A DNA stretch of 64,000 nucleotides from Acinetobacter rudis. GTDB taxonomy: Bacteria > Pseudomonadota > Gammaproteobacteria > Pseudomonadales > Moraxellaceae. Both the position numbers and the translations under genes were made by a program. The notes beneath the pieces were generated by a model, which saw only the letters and a program-made list of their open reading frames with translations, was not told the DNA's origin and did not search any database. Location: contig NZ_BBRX01000027.1 in NCBI RefSeq assembly GCF_000829675.1, positions 1 to 64,000 of the forward strand, read 5' to 3'. How positions within the stretch are numbered: position 1 is the stretch's first letter; every line of letters begins with the position of its first letter. Below, in pieces: positions 1-9,146 of the stretch.

Positions 1-485
1 TCAGAGTCGCTGTCTGAATCAGAGTCGGAGTCGCTGTCAGAGTCACTTTCGTCAGTAGAATTTGATCCACTATCTGCCCATGCGAGGATACCGCCTGCAG
101 TTACTGGAATAGCCGCCCAAGCTAAAGGATTATAATTATCACCGTATAATAATGGTTCAATATTTTCTAATGGTTGGTAATTTACTGCGTCTAACAATAA
201 ACCTTCGTCATTGGTAAAACGCGCCCAAATCAACTGATCTGATTCATCACCAAAAACTAAGCTATTATCTGTTGCTGCTGTTTCACTAAAGAAATCTTCG
301 ATAATAATTACTTCACCATTTTTGAGGTGAATAACTACGCTAGTACCTTCTCTTTTTACTTCCAAAACATCATTCGGCGAAACTTTTATAAGAACCACGG
401 ATGGTTCTTTTAATTTCACAGATGTCCCAGAAAGAGTAGCTAAGGTGTCATGACTACCTTTCGCTACAACTTTAATATCTGCCAT
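1..485 (-). CDS. Bap-like giant adhesin, N-terminal fragment (runs off the window)
   Basis: I translated this by hand from the ATG at 485. It begins MADIKVVAKGSHDT, followed by a compact beta-rich region of about 65 residues (VVIHLKNGEVIIIEDFF) that matches the prefix domain at the start of Acinetobacter Bap/BapA biofilm adhesins. Around residue 125 comes a short hydrophobic stretch (AWAAIPVTAGGILAWAD). From about residue 140 the frame becomes an uninterrupted Ser-Asp dipeptide repeat that continues past the window edge. There is no Sec signal peptide, as expected for a type I substrate with a C-terminal signal. The type I exporter genes upstream on the same strand (1416-6360) are the obvious export route. 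Total length, repeat number and C-terminal signal cannot be seen. The family call is good; the exact adhesin class is inference. Confidence 0.8.
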   Translation of the reverse strand, partial: MADIKVVAKGSHDTLATLSGTSVKLKEPSVVLIKVSPNDVLEVKREGTSVVIHLKNGEVIIIEDFFSETAATDNSLVFGDESDQLIWARFTNDEGLLLDAVNYQPLENIEPLLYGDNYNPLAWAAIPVTAGGILAWADSGSNSTDESDSDSDSDSDSDSDS

Positions 486-1205
486 AAATATCCTAGCACT
501 ATAGTTTTAATTAAAGAGCCATCCCCTGATTTAAAACATAGCGACTTAATAAACATGTATTTTAAAACTACTATTAAAACACATATGTATAAACAAAATA
601 ATACATAGGACTTATACAGATCAGGCAGGCTTTTTATAAACTTAAGATTAAAAATAAAAAACAAAATTAAACATAACCCATTGTTTTTAGTTGTAAAATT
701 TTAAAGTAACTTAACAAAAATCCAATTATTATTCAAAACAACCTATATGTTCAGATTAAAAGCTATCGATTATGAAAAATATTCTTAGCTAAATTACCAA
801 ATATTTATTTTTTCTTAATTAATATATTTATCACGCAGAATAAAATGATTTAAATAAAATATATACCCTACACATAAAATACTGCGCTATCGCTTTAAAT
901 CAAATCATCTGAGATTAATTTTTACTATATTTTTTCAAATATCCTGACTAAATCAGTTGGATTTCTCTTTTTTTGATTCTAAATGCAAATATTTTTGAAT
1001 TAAATCGGCTAACCCTTTGAACTAAAGTAGTTATCACAGAATATAGTTTATCTATTAATGAAAAATACACTACTTAATAAATCTTAATAATAATAAAATT
1101 AAATAAAATATTATCAAATAATATTAAGTGCAACACATCACACTTATATAGTTTAATGAAATATAAAACACATGGAATTCCCGATTAAAATAAACAGAAT
1201 TAGCT

Positions 1206-1235
1206 AAAAAATAATCAATAAATTGATTATTTTTT
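1206..1235. terminator. AT-rich perfect hairpin, possible second terminator
   Basis: The arms AAAAAATAATCAAT and ATTGATTATTTTTT pair perfectly around AA. It is weak in GC, so termination is uncertain. It lies downstream of the secretion operon terminator and about 720 bases upstream of the adhesin start. Confidence 0.4.
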
Positions 1236-1368
1236 GATCAATTAAACTTTTTTTTTGTAACTTTAGTAATGAATTATCAAAAAATAGAATGAGTAACTCA
1301 AATAATGATCTATTTTATAGATCACCAACATTTTCAAAATCGTAGACGATATTCGTAAAGCCATAAAA

Positions 1369-1399
1369 AAAGCACCTGATCACTTGTATCAGATGCTTT
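1369..1399 (-). terminator. Rho-independent terminator of the type I secretion operon
   Basis: On the minus strand a 12-pair stem (one U-G wobble) with a 7-base loop is followed by a run of seven T. It starts 17 bases after the stop of the HlyD-type gene. Confidence 0.85.
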
Positions 1400-1415
1400 A
1401 AAATCGGATTAGAAA

Positions 1416-2606
1416 TCAACGTTCTCGTAATGCCTCATTGGCTTTATTAAATGGTTTTAACAAGTAATCTAAGACAGTTTTTCCACCTGTCTTAATATCT
1501 ACTGTTGCCACCATACCAGGCGTAATTGAGAATGACTTTCCTGCTTTATTTTGCAGCTTATCTGTGTCGGTACGTATATATACGCGATAGTAGAACTGAT
1601 CTTGTTTAACTTCATCACGAATAGTGTCTGGAGAGATCACTTTAACCTTACCTTTTAAGCCACCATAAATTGAGTAGTCATAAGCAGTAATTTTAACTAA
1701 AGCCTCTTGATTTGGACGAATAAAAGCAATATCTCTTGGTGAAATACGGGCCTCAATCAACAATTGATCCTCTAACGGTACAATCGTCATTAATTTACCA
1801 TTTTGTGGAACAACACCACCAATAGTCATCACATCAATTTCTTTCACAATTCCGCGTACTGGCGCTTTAAATACAGCTCGATTCAACGCATCAGAGCGAC
1901 CTTTCACCACCTGACCTTGTTGTTCAATATCTGTGTTCGCCTTAGCCAATTCCTCACGCGCTTTTACAAAATATTGATTTTGAATATCACTCATCTGATT
2001 ACGCAGTTCATTGGCTTGACGTTTAAGTCGCAGCACTTCAACTTCACTGGCTGCCCCTTTAGCAACCAAAGGCTCAGTCATGTTTAACTCCTGTTCAACC
2101 AGAGTCAACGCACGCTTTAAACCTGCCAGTGAAGATGTTAAATTTTCACGTCGAGTGTGATATAGCAAAGTCTCTTCCTGCATCAATTTAGGTTCACTAT
2201 GAACCGAGTCAGGAAAGACCAATTTTGTTCCATTTACTTCAGCGCGTAAACGCGCTGCTGTTGCTTGTGCAGAAAGTAACAATGACTTCGATTCATCAAC
2301 ATTCGAAGCGAAACGTGTTGGATCAAGCTCAGCTAAAACCTGCCCTTCCTTAACCATATCACCTTCTTTTACATTGAGTTTGGTTAAGATTCCGCCCTCT
2401 AGTGATTGAATAATCTGATCCTTTGAGGACGGCACAACTTTACCTGTACCTGTGGAAACTTCCTCAAGCTCAAATATCGCCGCCCAAGTTAACAATGCTC
2501 CCAAACCAATACAAATAATCCAAATCAAATAACTGGCTTTAGGTAAAGGCGGTTCTTTATGGCTGAGTTGCAGCGTATTTTTACTCTTCTTATTCAAACC
2601 ACTCAT
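1416..2606 (-). CDS. HlyD-family type I secretion periplasmic adaptor
   Basis: 396 residues, the usual size for LapC/HlyD adaptors. This membrane fusion protein links the inner membrane ABC exporter to the TolC-like channel. A short cytoplasmic N-terminus is followed by one membrane segment at about 25-47. A lipoyl/barrel-sandwich start (GTGKVVPSSKDQIIQSLEGG) follows at 53-72, then a long helical coiled-coil hairpin at about 100-235, and the second half of the lipoyl and beta-barrel domains (FKAPVRGIVKEIDVMTIGG). Its start overlaps the stop of the ABC gene by ATGA, so translation is coupled. It is the last gene of the operon. The substrate is probably the Bap-like adhesin whose start lies at 485, from proximity and from the lack of any other RTX-like gene in view. 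Confidence 0.93.
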   Translation of the reverse strand: MSGLNKKSKNTLQLSHKEPPLPKASYLIWIICIGLGALLTWAAIFELEEVSTGTGKVVPSSKDQIIQSLEGGILTKLNVKEGDMVKEGQVLAELDPTRFASNVDESKSLLLSAQATAARLRAEVNGTKLVFPDSVHSEPKLMQEETLLYHTRRENLTSSLAGLKRALTLVEQELNMTEPLVAKGAASEVEVLRLKRQANELRNQMSDIQNQYFVKAREELAKANTDIEQQGQVVKGRSDALNRAVFKAPVRGIVKEIDVMTIGGVVPQNGKLMTIVPLEDQLLIEARISPRDIAFIRPNQEALVKITAYDYSIYGGLKGKVKVISPDTIRDEVKQDQFYYRVYIRTDTDKLQNKAGKSFSITPGMVATVDIKTGGKTVLDYLLKPFNKANEALRER

Positions 2607-4744
2607 GCTTGTACTCCAGTGGTAGGTGTCTCAGGTTTAGCTTGATTGTTATTTAAAATTTGATCCCGTGGCCCATCCATAACGATTCGGCCATTATTAA
2701 CCACAATAATACGGTCAACCAACTCAAGAACTGCCCGGCGATGCGTTGCAACCACTAAAGTGCGGTGACCTAACCAAGTTTTCAAATGATCAATTAATTG
2801 TTTCTCAGTAACATCATCTATAGAAGCAGTAGGTTCATCTAACAACAATACATTGGGCTGACAAAGTAATAAACGCGTCAGTAATAATGCTTGACGCTGA
2901 CCACCAGAAAAACCACCACCGCCTTCAAGAACGATATGCTCTAAACCTTCTTTTTTAGCCTGAACAAAACCTAAGGCCCCAGTAATATTGAGTGCTTTTA
3001 AAATATCATCATCACTGCTTAATGGTGCACCCAATGTCAAGTTTTCTCGAACCGTCCCATAAAACAAATGGGCATTTTGGTTTAATAAACCGACATCACG
3101 GCGTACATCAGCAGGGTCAAGCAAATGTAGATCTACACCATCGAGTTGTAAATTTCCTCGATCTGGTTGCTGCATTCCTGACATCAACTGCAATAAGGTT
3201 GATTTACCAGCACCATTGCGACCTAAGATAGCAATACGCTCTCCTGGTTTAATTTCTAATTTTTGAATCATCAGACTTGGGCTAGGATCATCTTCAGCAT
3301 ACTTAAATGAAACATTTTCAAACTGATATTGACCATTAATCGCTGCACGCTGAATCAACTGTGCACGATCTGGCTGATCGACTGGCCTACGCATCAGTTC
3401 ATCTAAGCTTTGTTTTGCTGTTTTAGACTGCTGTAAGCGTGCCAAAACTGAAGAAATATTCGCAATCGGGGCGAGCATACGCGATGATAAAATCGAGCAA
3501 GCAACCAATGCACCTGTCGTCATATCACCTTCCATCACAGAAAAACAGCCAACAAGGACAACAATAGCGAAAGTTAAGCCTTGTATTTTTTGTGTCCATG
3601 TTGAAATAAAATGCGTAATCTTACGCTGCTTCATACTGATGGTCGCTGAAACCTCATTCATGTGATTCCATTGATTTTGAAAACGTGATTCAGCACGCAA
3701 CAGTTTAATATCTTCAATACCTTGTACAGATTCAACCAAGATCGCATTACGAATGGAAGATTCCCGCATCCCCTCTTGTGCTAACTTAGCCAAAGTTTTT
3801 TGCGCCAAAATACCTGGTAAGATCATCAATGGCACAATAATCACAATCACCCAAAATAGATTGCCACCGATTAACCAGAAAATCCCCAAGAACATGAAAA
3901 AGAAAGGTAAGTCAGCAATCGCTGAAATAGTGGTTGAGGTCACCATTTCACGTATATTTTCCAATTCACGAATCTGTGAAATAAAAGTACCCGTAGACTT
4001 AGAGCGTTCTTTATTGGTAATTCTTAATGCATGGCCAAACACACGATCAGAAATCTTTAAATCAGCTCGTTTACCAATCATGTCTGAGATATGGGCTCGA
4101 GCTAAGCGCAATACAAACTCAAATACCGCAGCCAAGATAACGCCACTAAATAATACCCACAGTGTTGGGATAGACTGTGAAGGTACGACTCGGTCATAGA
4201 CGTTCATTGAAAATACAATCGTCGCAAGTGCGAGAATATTTGCCAATAACGAGGCAAATAAAATATCGATGTATCGCTTCCAGTCTTTAAGAACAATGCT
4301 CCAAAACCAGTTTTTCTCAAAAGGTTTGATATATTCATCTACTCGGGCATCAGCTACCGATATTTCAGGACGAAGAATATAAGCAACTGCAATATGTTCC
4401 AGTAAATCGACTGTACTAAAACTTTGCGCTAAACCTTGATCACCACTCATTTGAACACTGAGATTACCTTGATCATCAGCTTTATCAATGACTCCCACCT
4501 GACCATCTTTAAATCCAACCACAAGGGGTAAACGCCACGGATTTAATAAATCAACGCTAAATTCAGCCTTTCGTATACTGAGCCCGACCTGACGAGTAAT
4601 CATATGCAAAGCATCATCTAAGGTTTGATGATCACCCCAATTTAACTCTAAGCGAATCCGCTCTTCAGATGGTTCAATCCGATAATGTTTTGCAACAGTA
4701 ATAATCGCTTGTAACCACGGCTGGGTATTGATTTTATTACTCAT
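2603..4744 (-). CDS. Type I secretion ABC transporter (LapB/RtxB type)
   Basis: 713 residues, typical of type I exporters with a peptidase-like front domain. Residues 1-140 form a C39-like domain. The place where active C39 peptidases carry the catalytic Cys reads PWLQAIITVAKHY, without Cys, so this is a substrate-binding C39-like domain rather than a protease. The membrane domain spans about 150-435. The nucleotide-binding domain has Walker A GRNGAGKST at 508-516, a signature FSGGQRQ near 612, Walker B LLLDEP near 633 and the switch His near 668. It is coupled by ATGA overlaps to both neighbours. It powers one-step export of a large unfolded protein, most likely the adjacent adhesin. Confidence 0.95.
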   Translation of the reverse strand: MSNKINTQPWLQAIITVAKHYRIEPSEERIRLELNWGDHQTLDDALHMITRQVGLSIRKAEFSVDLLNPWRLPLVVGFKDGQVGVIDKADDQGNLSVQMSGDQGLAQSFSTVDLLEHIAVAYILRPEISVADARVDEYIKPFEKNWFWSIVLKDWKRYIDILFASLLANILALATIVFSMNVYDRVVPSQSIPTLWVLFSGVILAAVFEFVLRLARAHISDMIGKRADLKISDRVFGHALRITNKERSKSTGTFISQIRELENIREMVTSTTISAIADLPFFFMFLGIFWLIGGNLFWVIVIIVPLMILPGILAQKTLAKLAQEGMRESSIRNAILVESVQGIEDIKLLRAESRFQNQWNHMNEVSATISMKQRKITHFISTWTQKIQGLTFAIVVLVGCFSVMEGDMTTGALVACSILSSRMLAPIANISSVLARLQQSKTAKQSLDELMRRPVDQPDRAQLIQRAAINGQYQFENVSFKYAEDDPSPSLMIQKLEIKPGERIAILGRNGAGKSTLLQLMSGMQQPDRGNLQLDGVDLHLLDPADVRRDVGLLNQNAHLFYGTVRENLTLGAPLSSDDDILKALNITGALGFVQAKKEGLEHIVLEGGGGFSGGQRQALLLTRLLLCQPNVLLLDEPTASIDDVTEKQLIDHLKTWLGHRTLVVATHRRAVLELVDRIIVVNNGRIVMDGPRDQILNNNQAKPETPTTGVQA

Positions 4745-6360
4745 GGTCTGACCTCTACCCCTTGAATGGTTAAATTATTCAGCTGATAAACATCACGTGC
4801 ATTACCACTAATCGCAATAAACTGCACTAAACTGCTATAAATGTCATAGCGGTTAGTTTCAATTTGCATACTGGCACTATGAATACTTTGTTCAGCATTA
4901 AGTAGGTCCACCACGGTACGTGTGCCTAACTTATATTGTTCTTGGTATAACTCTTTGGTACGAACTGAAATCGATTGTTGTTGAATCAGTACATCCATTT
5001 GCCGTTTTTTATTTTCAATATTTTCACGGGTAGAACGTACCTGATTCAGTACCTCTAATTGCACGGCATTCACTTGCGCACGTGCGGCCTGTTCTGCATA
5101 ACTGGCTGAACGAGAACGTGATGCCGTTGCACCACCTTGATAAAAATTACTATTGGCTTCAAGCATAATAGAATTATACATTCCATTATCTTCGCGGTTA
5201 TTGGGGTTAACACCATTGACTGCCTGACTGAGAGAGCCTTTTACATTCAATGTTGGATAACGACTCAAATCAACTTGTTGTTTCTGCAGTTTGGCAACTT
5301 CAATTTCAGCTTGTGCTGCCATCATCTTAGGTATTTTACTGAACTCCGCAGGTTCAAAAACCTTAGAGTTCTGCAATAAACCATCGGGTAATTTCCATGC
5401 TGTACCACGTGCATCGAAATTCAATAACGTACGTAATTTTTCTTGGTAAAGCGCTAATTGAGTTTGCTGTGAAATCAAATTAGAACGTGCTGCTTGTAAA
5501 TAAGACTGTGCTTGTACTGGATCGGCTTGACTACTAATACCAGCTTTAGCACGTAGATCAGCAATTTCGGCTATGCGTGCAATACCAGCAATTTGATCTT
5601 GAGCAATCTGACATAACACTTGATAGCGGTTGATGTTAACCAGCGCATCTGCGGTTTGACTTGCGATATCATCTATATTGATCAACACATTGGCTTGGTT
5701 GACTAACAGTTTTGCCCGTTGCTCGCTCACCAAGCTTTTGGTTTTACCAAAATCATAAAGCATTTGAGTGGCATTAATACTAATAAGCTGTCGCCCACCT
5801 TCGCCATGACTCATATCCCCCGTGGAGATACCACCTGAAATTTGCGGATAGTAGTTGGACTTTGCGACATCTATATTGGCATTTTGTGACGATAAATTGG
5901 CTATACTCTGACTAATCTGTGGATGACGTGTCACAGCTCTTTGAATTGCACTATAAAAATCTAGACTCTCAAAAGCAGACTGCTGCATGTACAGCGCCTG
6001 ATTGCTTTGTTTGACTGAACCTGTATTCGCTTGATAACCAATTGTCGGTAAACGATCAACTTGTGTCTGGTCAAATTCATATTTAGCCAATCGATTTAGA
6101 TTGATCGTCTTGTAATCATCATTTGCTTTTGGTGCCAAAAGCTGATTTAACTGATTGAAGCCAGTTTTTAACGATGTTCCAAACGCTGATTGCTCAAAAG
6201 AAGATTGACTAGAATTTTGTTCAAGAGGAATATCTTGCAGATTTATTGGACGTGCCTGTTCTGTGCCATTACGAGCTAATGCTGTGCAGGGATATAACAT
6301 CAAAAACAGTACACATACACTTAATCTTTTAGTTAAAAATGAGTGATGATGACCGAGCAC
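4741..6360 (-). CDS. TolC-family outer membrane channel of a type I secretion system
   Basis: 539 residues. A GTG start gives an N-terminal signal peptide (LSVCVLFLMLYPCTALA), followed by an unusually long polar linker to about residue 130. Then come the two OEP repeats typical of TolC/LapE proteins (SAIQRAVTRHPQISQS opening the first, long alpha-helical stretches, STRENIENKKRQMD and EQYKLGTRTVVDLLNAEQ in the second). It is the first gene of the operon, and its last bases overlap the start of the ABC gene. It forms the trimeric outer membrane duct for the adaptor and exporter downstream. The GTG start at 6358-6360 has only a weak GAGA ribosome site. No ATG occurs before the signal peptide. 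Confidence 0.92.
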   Translation of the reverse strand: MLGHHHSFLTKRLSVCVLFLMLYPCTALARNGTEQARPINLQDIPLEQNSSQSSFEQSAFGTSLKTGFNQLNQLLAPKANDDYKTINLNRLAKYEFDQTQVDRLPTIGYQANTGSVKQSNQALYMQQSAFESLDFYSAIQRAVTRHPQISQSIANLSSQNANIDVAKSNYYPQISGGISTGDMSHGEGGRQLISINATQMLYDFGKTKSLVSEQRAKLLVNQANVLINIDDIASQTADALVNINRYQVLCQIAQDQIAGIARIAEIADLRAKAGISSQADPVQAQSYLQAARSNLISQQTQLALYQEKLRTLLNFDARGTAWKLPDGLLQNSKVFEPAEFSKIPKMMAAQAEIEVAKLQKQQVDLSRYPTLNVKGSLSQAVNGVNPNNREDNGMYNSIMLEANSNFYQGGATASRSRSASYAEQAARAQVNAVQLEVLNQVRSTRENIENKKRQMDVLIQQQSISVRTKELYQEQYKLGTRTVVDLLNAEQSIHSASMQIETNRYDIYSSLVQFIAISGNARDVYQLNNLTIQGVEVRP

Positions 6361-6825
6361 GTAAATTCTCTAAACTATATTTACACTTATAATGCACGAA
6401 TTATACATATTATTAATATTTTAATCCTACTTATATTTATTAATTTAATCATTAAGTTGACACAATATTCTTCTTAAACACTAAAATGAAATATAAATAA
6501 TAATCCATAATTATCAATGTGTTATAAAGATTTAAATTAAAAATTAAAAATATTTAATTTATATAAGCTACACCACAAAACTAATAAACTCATCAGTTAA
6601 TCTAAAATAAAATCCTTTTTGGGCTAAATATAATGCATTTCTCTTTAATAATATGTGATGCATGTTGAATTAATGCAATATAGTTTTTAGAAAAACTTAA
6701 CACCATGCTAAAAGCAAATCAGTTCGTAAACTCAGCGTTAATCAAGTGAATTTTTTTTCAAAAAAAAGCCTCCCTAAATTTTAAGGAGGCTGAGTAAATT
6801 AAGTTTAAATTTTAAAATTTAGTAC
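6361..6825. other. Intergenic region between gdhA and the secretion operon
   Basis: About 465 AT-rich bases without a gene. It contains the gdhA terminator at 6767-6791 and the promoter region of the TolC-ABC-HlyD operon, which I could not resolve to a single promoter. Confidence 0.6.
6767..6791 (-). terminator. Terminator downstream of gdhA
   Basis: AGCCTCC pairs with GGAGGCT around an 11-base loop, with a minus-strand T-run. It lies 34 bases after the gdhA stop. Confidence 0.8.
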
Positions 6826-8094
6826 TTAACCAGGATAAATACCACGTTCTTGACGAGCTTCTAAGATACGCTCACATGCCAAAATATAGGCAGCTGTACG
6901 TAATGTACACTGATGTTCTTCAGCACTACTCCACACATCGTTAATTGCTTGAATAAGTAATTTATCTAGGCGTTCATTAATTTCTTCTTCTGTCCAGAAG
7001 TAACTCGCCATATCCTGTACCCATTCGAAGTAACTCACCGTTACACCACCGGCATTACAAATTACATCAGGCACAACAACGATATTTCGCTCAACCAACA
7101 CATCGTCTGCTGCTGGTAAAGTTGGCCCGTTGGCTCCCTCAAGCACGATTTTTGCTTTCAAGCGCTGTGCTCGATCAACAGTAATCTGACTTTCCAAAGC
7201 AGCAGGGATCATAATTTCAACTGAAGCATCCCAGAAATCCTCATCATCAGCAACTTGGGCATCTGCAAAACCTTTGACTCCACGATGCTCGGCAACATGC
7301 TGTACAAGTTTAGGAAGATCTAAACCATTTTCATTGTAAATCGTTCCACTATGGTCTTGTACCCAAGTCACGATAGCGCCCGCATCAGCGAATAATAATG
7401 CAGCTTCACTTCCAACATTACCAAACCCCTGTACTGCAACCTTAGCACCATGAATAGGTAAGTTAATCCGATTTGCAATGTGGCGACCAGTAATAAATAC
7501 ACCACGCCCAGTTGCCTTAACGCGCCCAAGCGAACCACCCAAATGAATAGGCTTACCTGTGACCACACCTGTAACGGTATAACCCACTGAGGAAGAGTAA
7601 GTATCCATCATCCACCCCATAATGCTGCCATTTGTACCAACATCAGGTGCAGGAATGTCTTTTTGCGGCCCAATAATTGGACTAATTTCTGCCGTAAAGC
7701 GACGAGTTAAACGTTCCAGTTCACGTTTTGATAGTTTACTTGGATCTACACGAACACCACCTTTGGCACCACCAAAGGGTAAATTAACGACTGCGGATTT
7801 AATTGTCATCCAAGCAGATAATGCCATAACTTCATTTAAGTCAACATCGGGATGATAACGAATCCCCCCCTTGCCTGGACCCCTAGATAAGTTATGTTGT
7901 ACACGATAACCCTCAAAATGCTGAATAGTACCATCATCCATCACAATCGGTACGTCTACGATTAAGCAACGTTTTGGTCGTTTTAGTGTATTAATATAAT
8001 CTGATAAGTGTGTCAGATAAGGAGCAACACGATCAATTTGCGCAAGGTATGTCTGCCAAGCACCATGACTGTCATTGCCATAAGAAAGATCCAT
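6826..8094 (-). CDS. gdhA: Glutamate dehydrogenase (Glu/Leu/Phe/Val dehydrogenase family)
   Basis: 422 residues, the length of the hexameric short-form enzymes. It interconverts glutamate with 2-oxoglutarate and ammonia using NAD(P). The substrate-binding front domain has the glycine-rich GPGKGGIRYHP at 72-82 and catalytic PFGGAKGG at 106-113 (Lys111). PDVGTNG is at 150-156, and the Rossmann motif GFGNVGS is at 223-229. An AAGGACGG ribosome site precedes the ATG. It follows hutG by only 36 bases on the same strand, so it may be co-transcribed with the hut genes. The glutamate released from histidine would then enter the TCA cycle here. Cofactor preference cannot be read safely. Confidence 0.93.
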   Translation of the reverse strand: MDLSYGNDSHGAWQTYLAQIDRVAPYLTHLSDYINTLKRPKRCLIVDVPIVMDDGTIQHFEGYRVQHNLSRGPGKGGIRYHPDVDLNEVMALSAWMTIKSAVVNLPFGGAKGGVRVDPSKLSKRELERLTRRFTAEISPIIGPQKDIPAPDVGTNGSIMGWMMDTYSSSVGYTVTGVVTGKPIHLGGSLGRVKATGRGVFITGRHIANRINLPIHGAKVAVQGFGNVGSEAALLFADAGAIVTWVQDHSGTIYNENGLDLPKLVQHVAEHRGVKGFADAQVADDEDFWDASVEIMIPAALESQITVDRAQRLKAKIVLEGANGPTLPAADDVLVERNIVVVPDVICNAGGVTVSYFEWVQDMASYFWTEEEINERLDKLLIQAINDVWSSAEEHQCTLRTAAYILACERILEARQERGIYPG

Positions 8095-8130
8095 ATTTAC
8101 CGTCCTTTACACAAAAATTTAAACTTTAGT

Positions 8131-9066
8131 TCATACAAGCTTTTGATTCATAAATAGATACTGATAAATAATATACGCAGCTAAGCGCGCAGTTTTATTA
8201 TCCGTATCAAAAGAGGGATTACATTCAGCAAAATCAAGTAAACGTACTTTTCCACTTTGTACAATCTGTTCAAAAACCCACTCAAAACTTGCTAAGTCAA
8301 TCCCTCTCACCGCTGGGGCACTTACACCAGGGGCGATATGAGCACTAAAAACATCGAGATCAATCGTGACATATAGGTCGTCAAGCTCTGTAATAAAATG
8401 TTCTACTTTGGTCGTTATTTCCAAGTTTTTTGTACTATTAAACTCATGATCATATACATATTGGCAATTCAAATCGTGAGCTGTATCAAACAGTATTTTT
8501 GTATTGGAATGTTGAGCAACTCCCAGACATAAATAATGAAAACTCTGACCACGCTGTTTGCTCAATTGTGCAGCTTGAAAAAACGGTGTACCTGAACTTG
8601 CCACCGGATCACGACGCAAGTCTAAATGTGCATCAAAATTAATGATGCCAATTCGACGCTGTGGATGGTGCCGACGGTTGTAATCAAACAAACCTTGAAA
8701 GCTTGCAAATGCAACCTCATGACCACCACCTAAAACAATAGGCTTAAACCCTTTTGCTAAATTTTGCATAAGGACTGCAGACAGTTCGGTTTGTGCTTGT
8801 TCCAATTGACCATTTTGGCAAGTCACATCACCCAAATCAGCAATATTTAAAGGAGTATGTACGGGTAAGTTGGCCAATTGTTTTCGAATTGCCTGCGGTC
8901 CTGCGGCAGCACCGACTCGCCCCTGATTACGTCGTACACCTTCATCTGAAGCAAAACCAAGTAATACATATTGTGGTTGTATCGTTTGATTCATCACATG
9001 ATGTATACGCCAATGTGCAGGCCCATCACCATCATGTCGACCTTGCCATTTAAAATCTTGTTGCAT
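8131..9066 (-). CDS. hutG: Formimidoylglutamase (HutG, arginase/agmatinase fold)
   Basis: 311 residues. It hydrolyses N-formimidoyl-glutamate to glutamate and formamide, the last step of the four-step histidine route. The binuclear manganese ligands of the ureohydrolase family are all present: His116 in GGGHEVAF, Asp145/His147/Asp149 in NFDAHLDLR, and Asp236/Asp238 in TIDLDVFSA. The neighbouring hutI, hutH and hutU settle the substrate as formimidoylglutamate rather than agmatine or arginine. No hutF (deiminase) is present, in keeping with direct hydrolysis. Confidence 0.95.
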   Translation of the reverse strand: MQQDFKWQGRHDGDGPAHWRIHHVMNQTIQPQYVLLGFASDEGVRRNQGRVGAAAGPQAIRKQLANLPVHTPLNIADLGDVTCQNGQLEQAQTELSAVLMQNLAKGFKPIVLGGGHEVAFASFQGLFDYNRRHHPQRRIGIINFDAHLDLRRDPVASSGTPFFQAAQLSKQRGQSFHYLCLGVAQHSNTKILFDTAHDLNCQYVYDHEFNSTKNLEITTKVEHFITELDDLYVTIDLDVFSAHIAPGVSAPAVRGIDLASFEWVFEQIVQSGKVRLLDFAECNPSFDTDNKTARLAAYIIYQYLFMNQKLV

Positions 9067-9146
9067 ATCTATAATCCACTATTCTTTTTATTTGCATTTA
9101 AAGGACTTATAAGTTGCTGTATACAGGTATAAAGCTGTAAAACTAG

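Larger units (their letters stand above)
486..1415. other. AT-rich intergenic region between adhesin and type I secretion operon
   Basis: About 930 bases with no credible gene. It holds the terminator of the secretion operon (1369-1399) and a second perfect inverted repeat at 1206-1235 (14-base arms, 2-base centre, T-run on either strand). The rest is very AT-rich and must contain the adhesin promoter and leader, but I could not pick one promoter with confidence. Confidence 0.6.

Noticed and set aside
464-664. Open frame of 66 codons on the minus strand upstream of the adhesin
   Set aside because: It overlaps the adhesin start, has no ribosome site, and its composition is that of AT-rich non-coding DNA.
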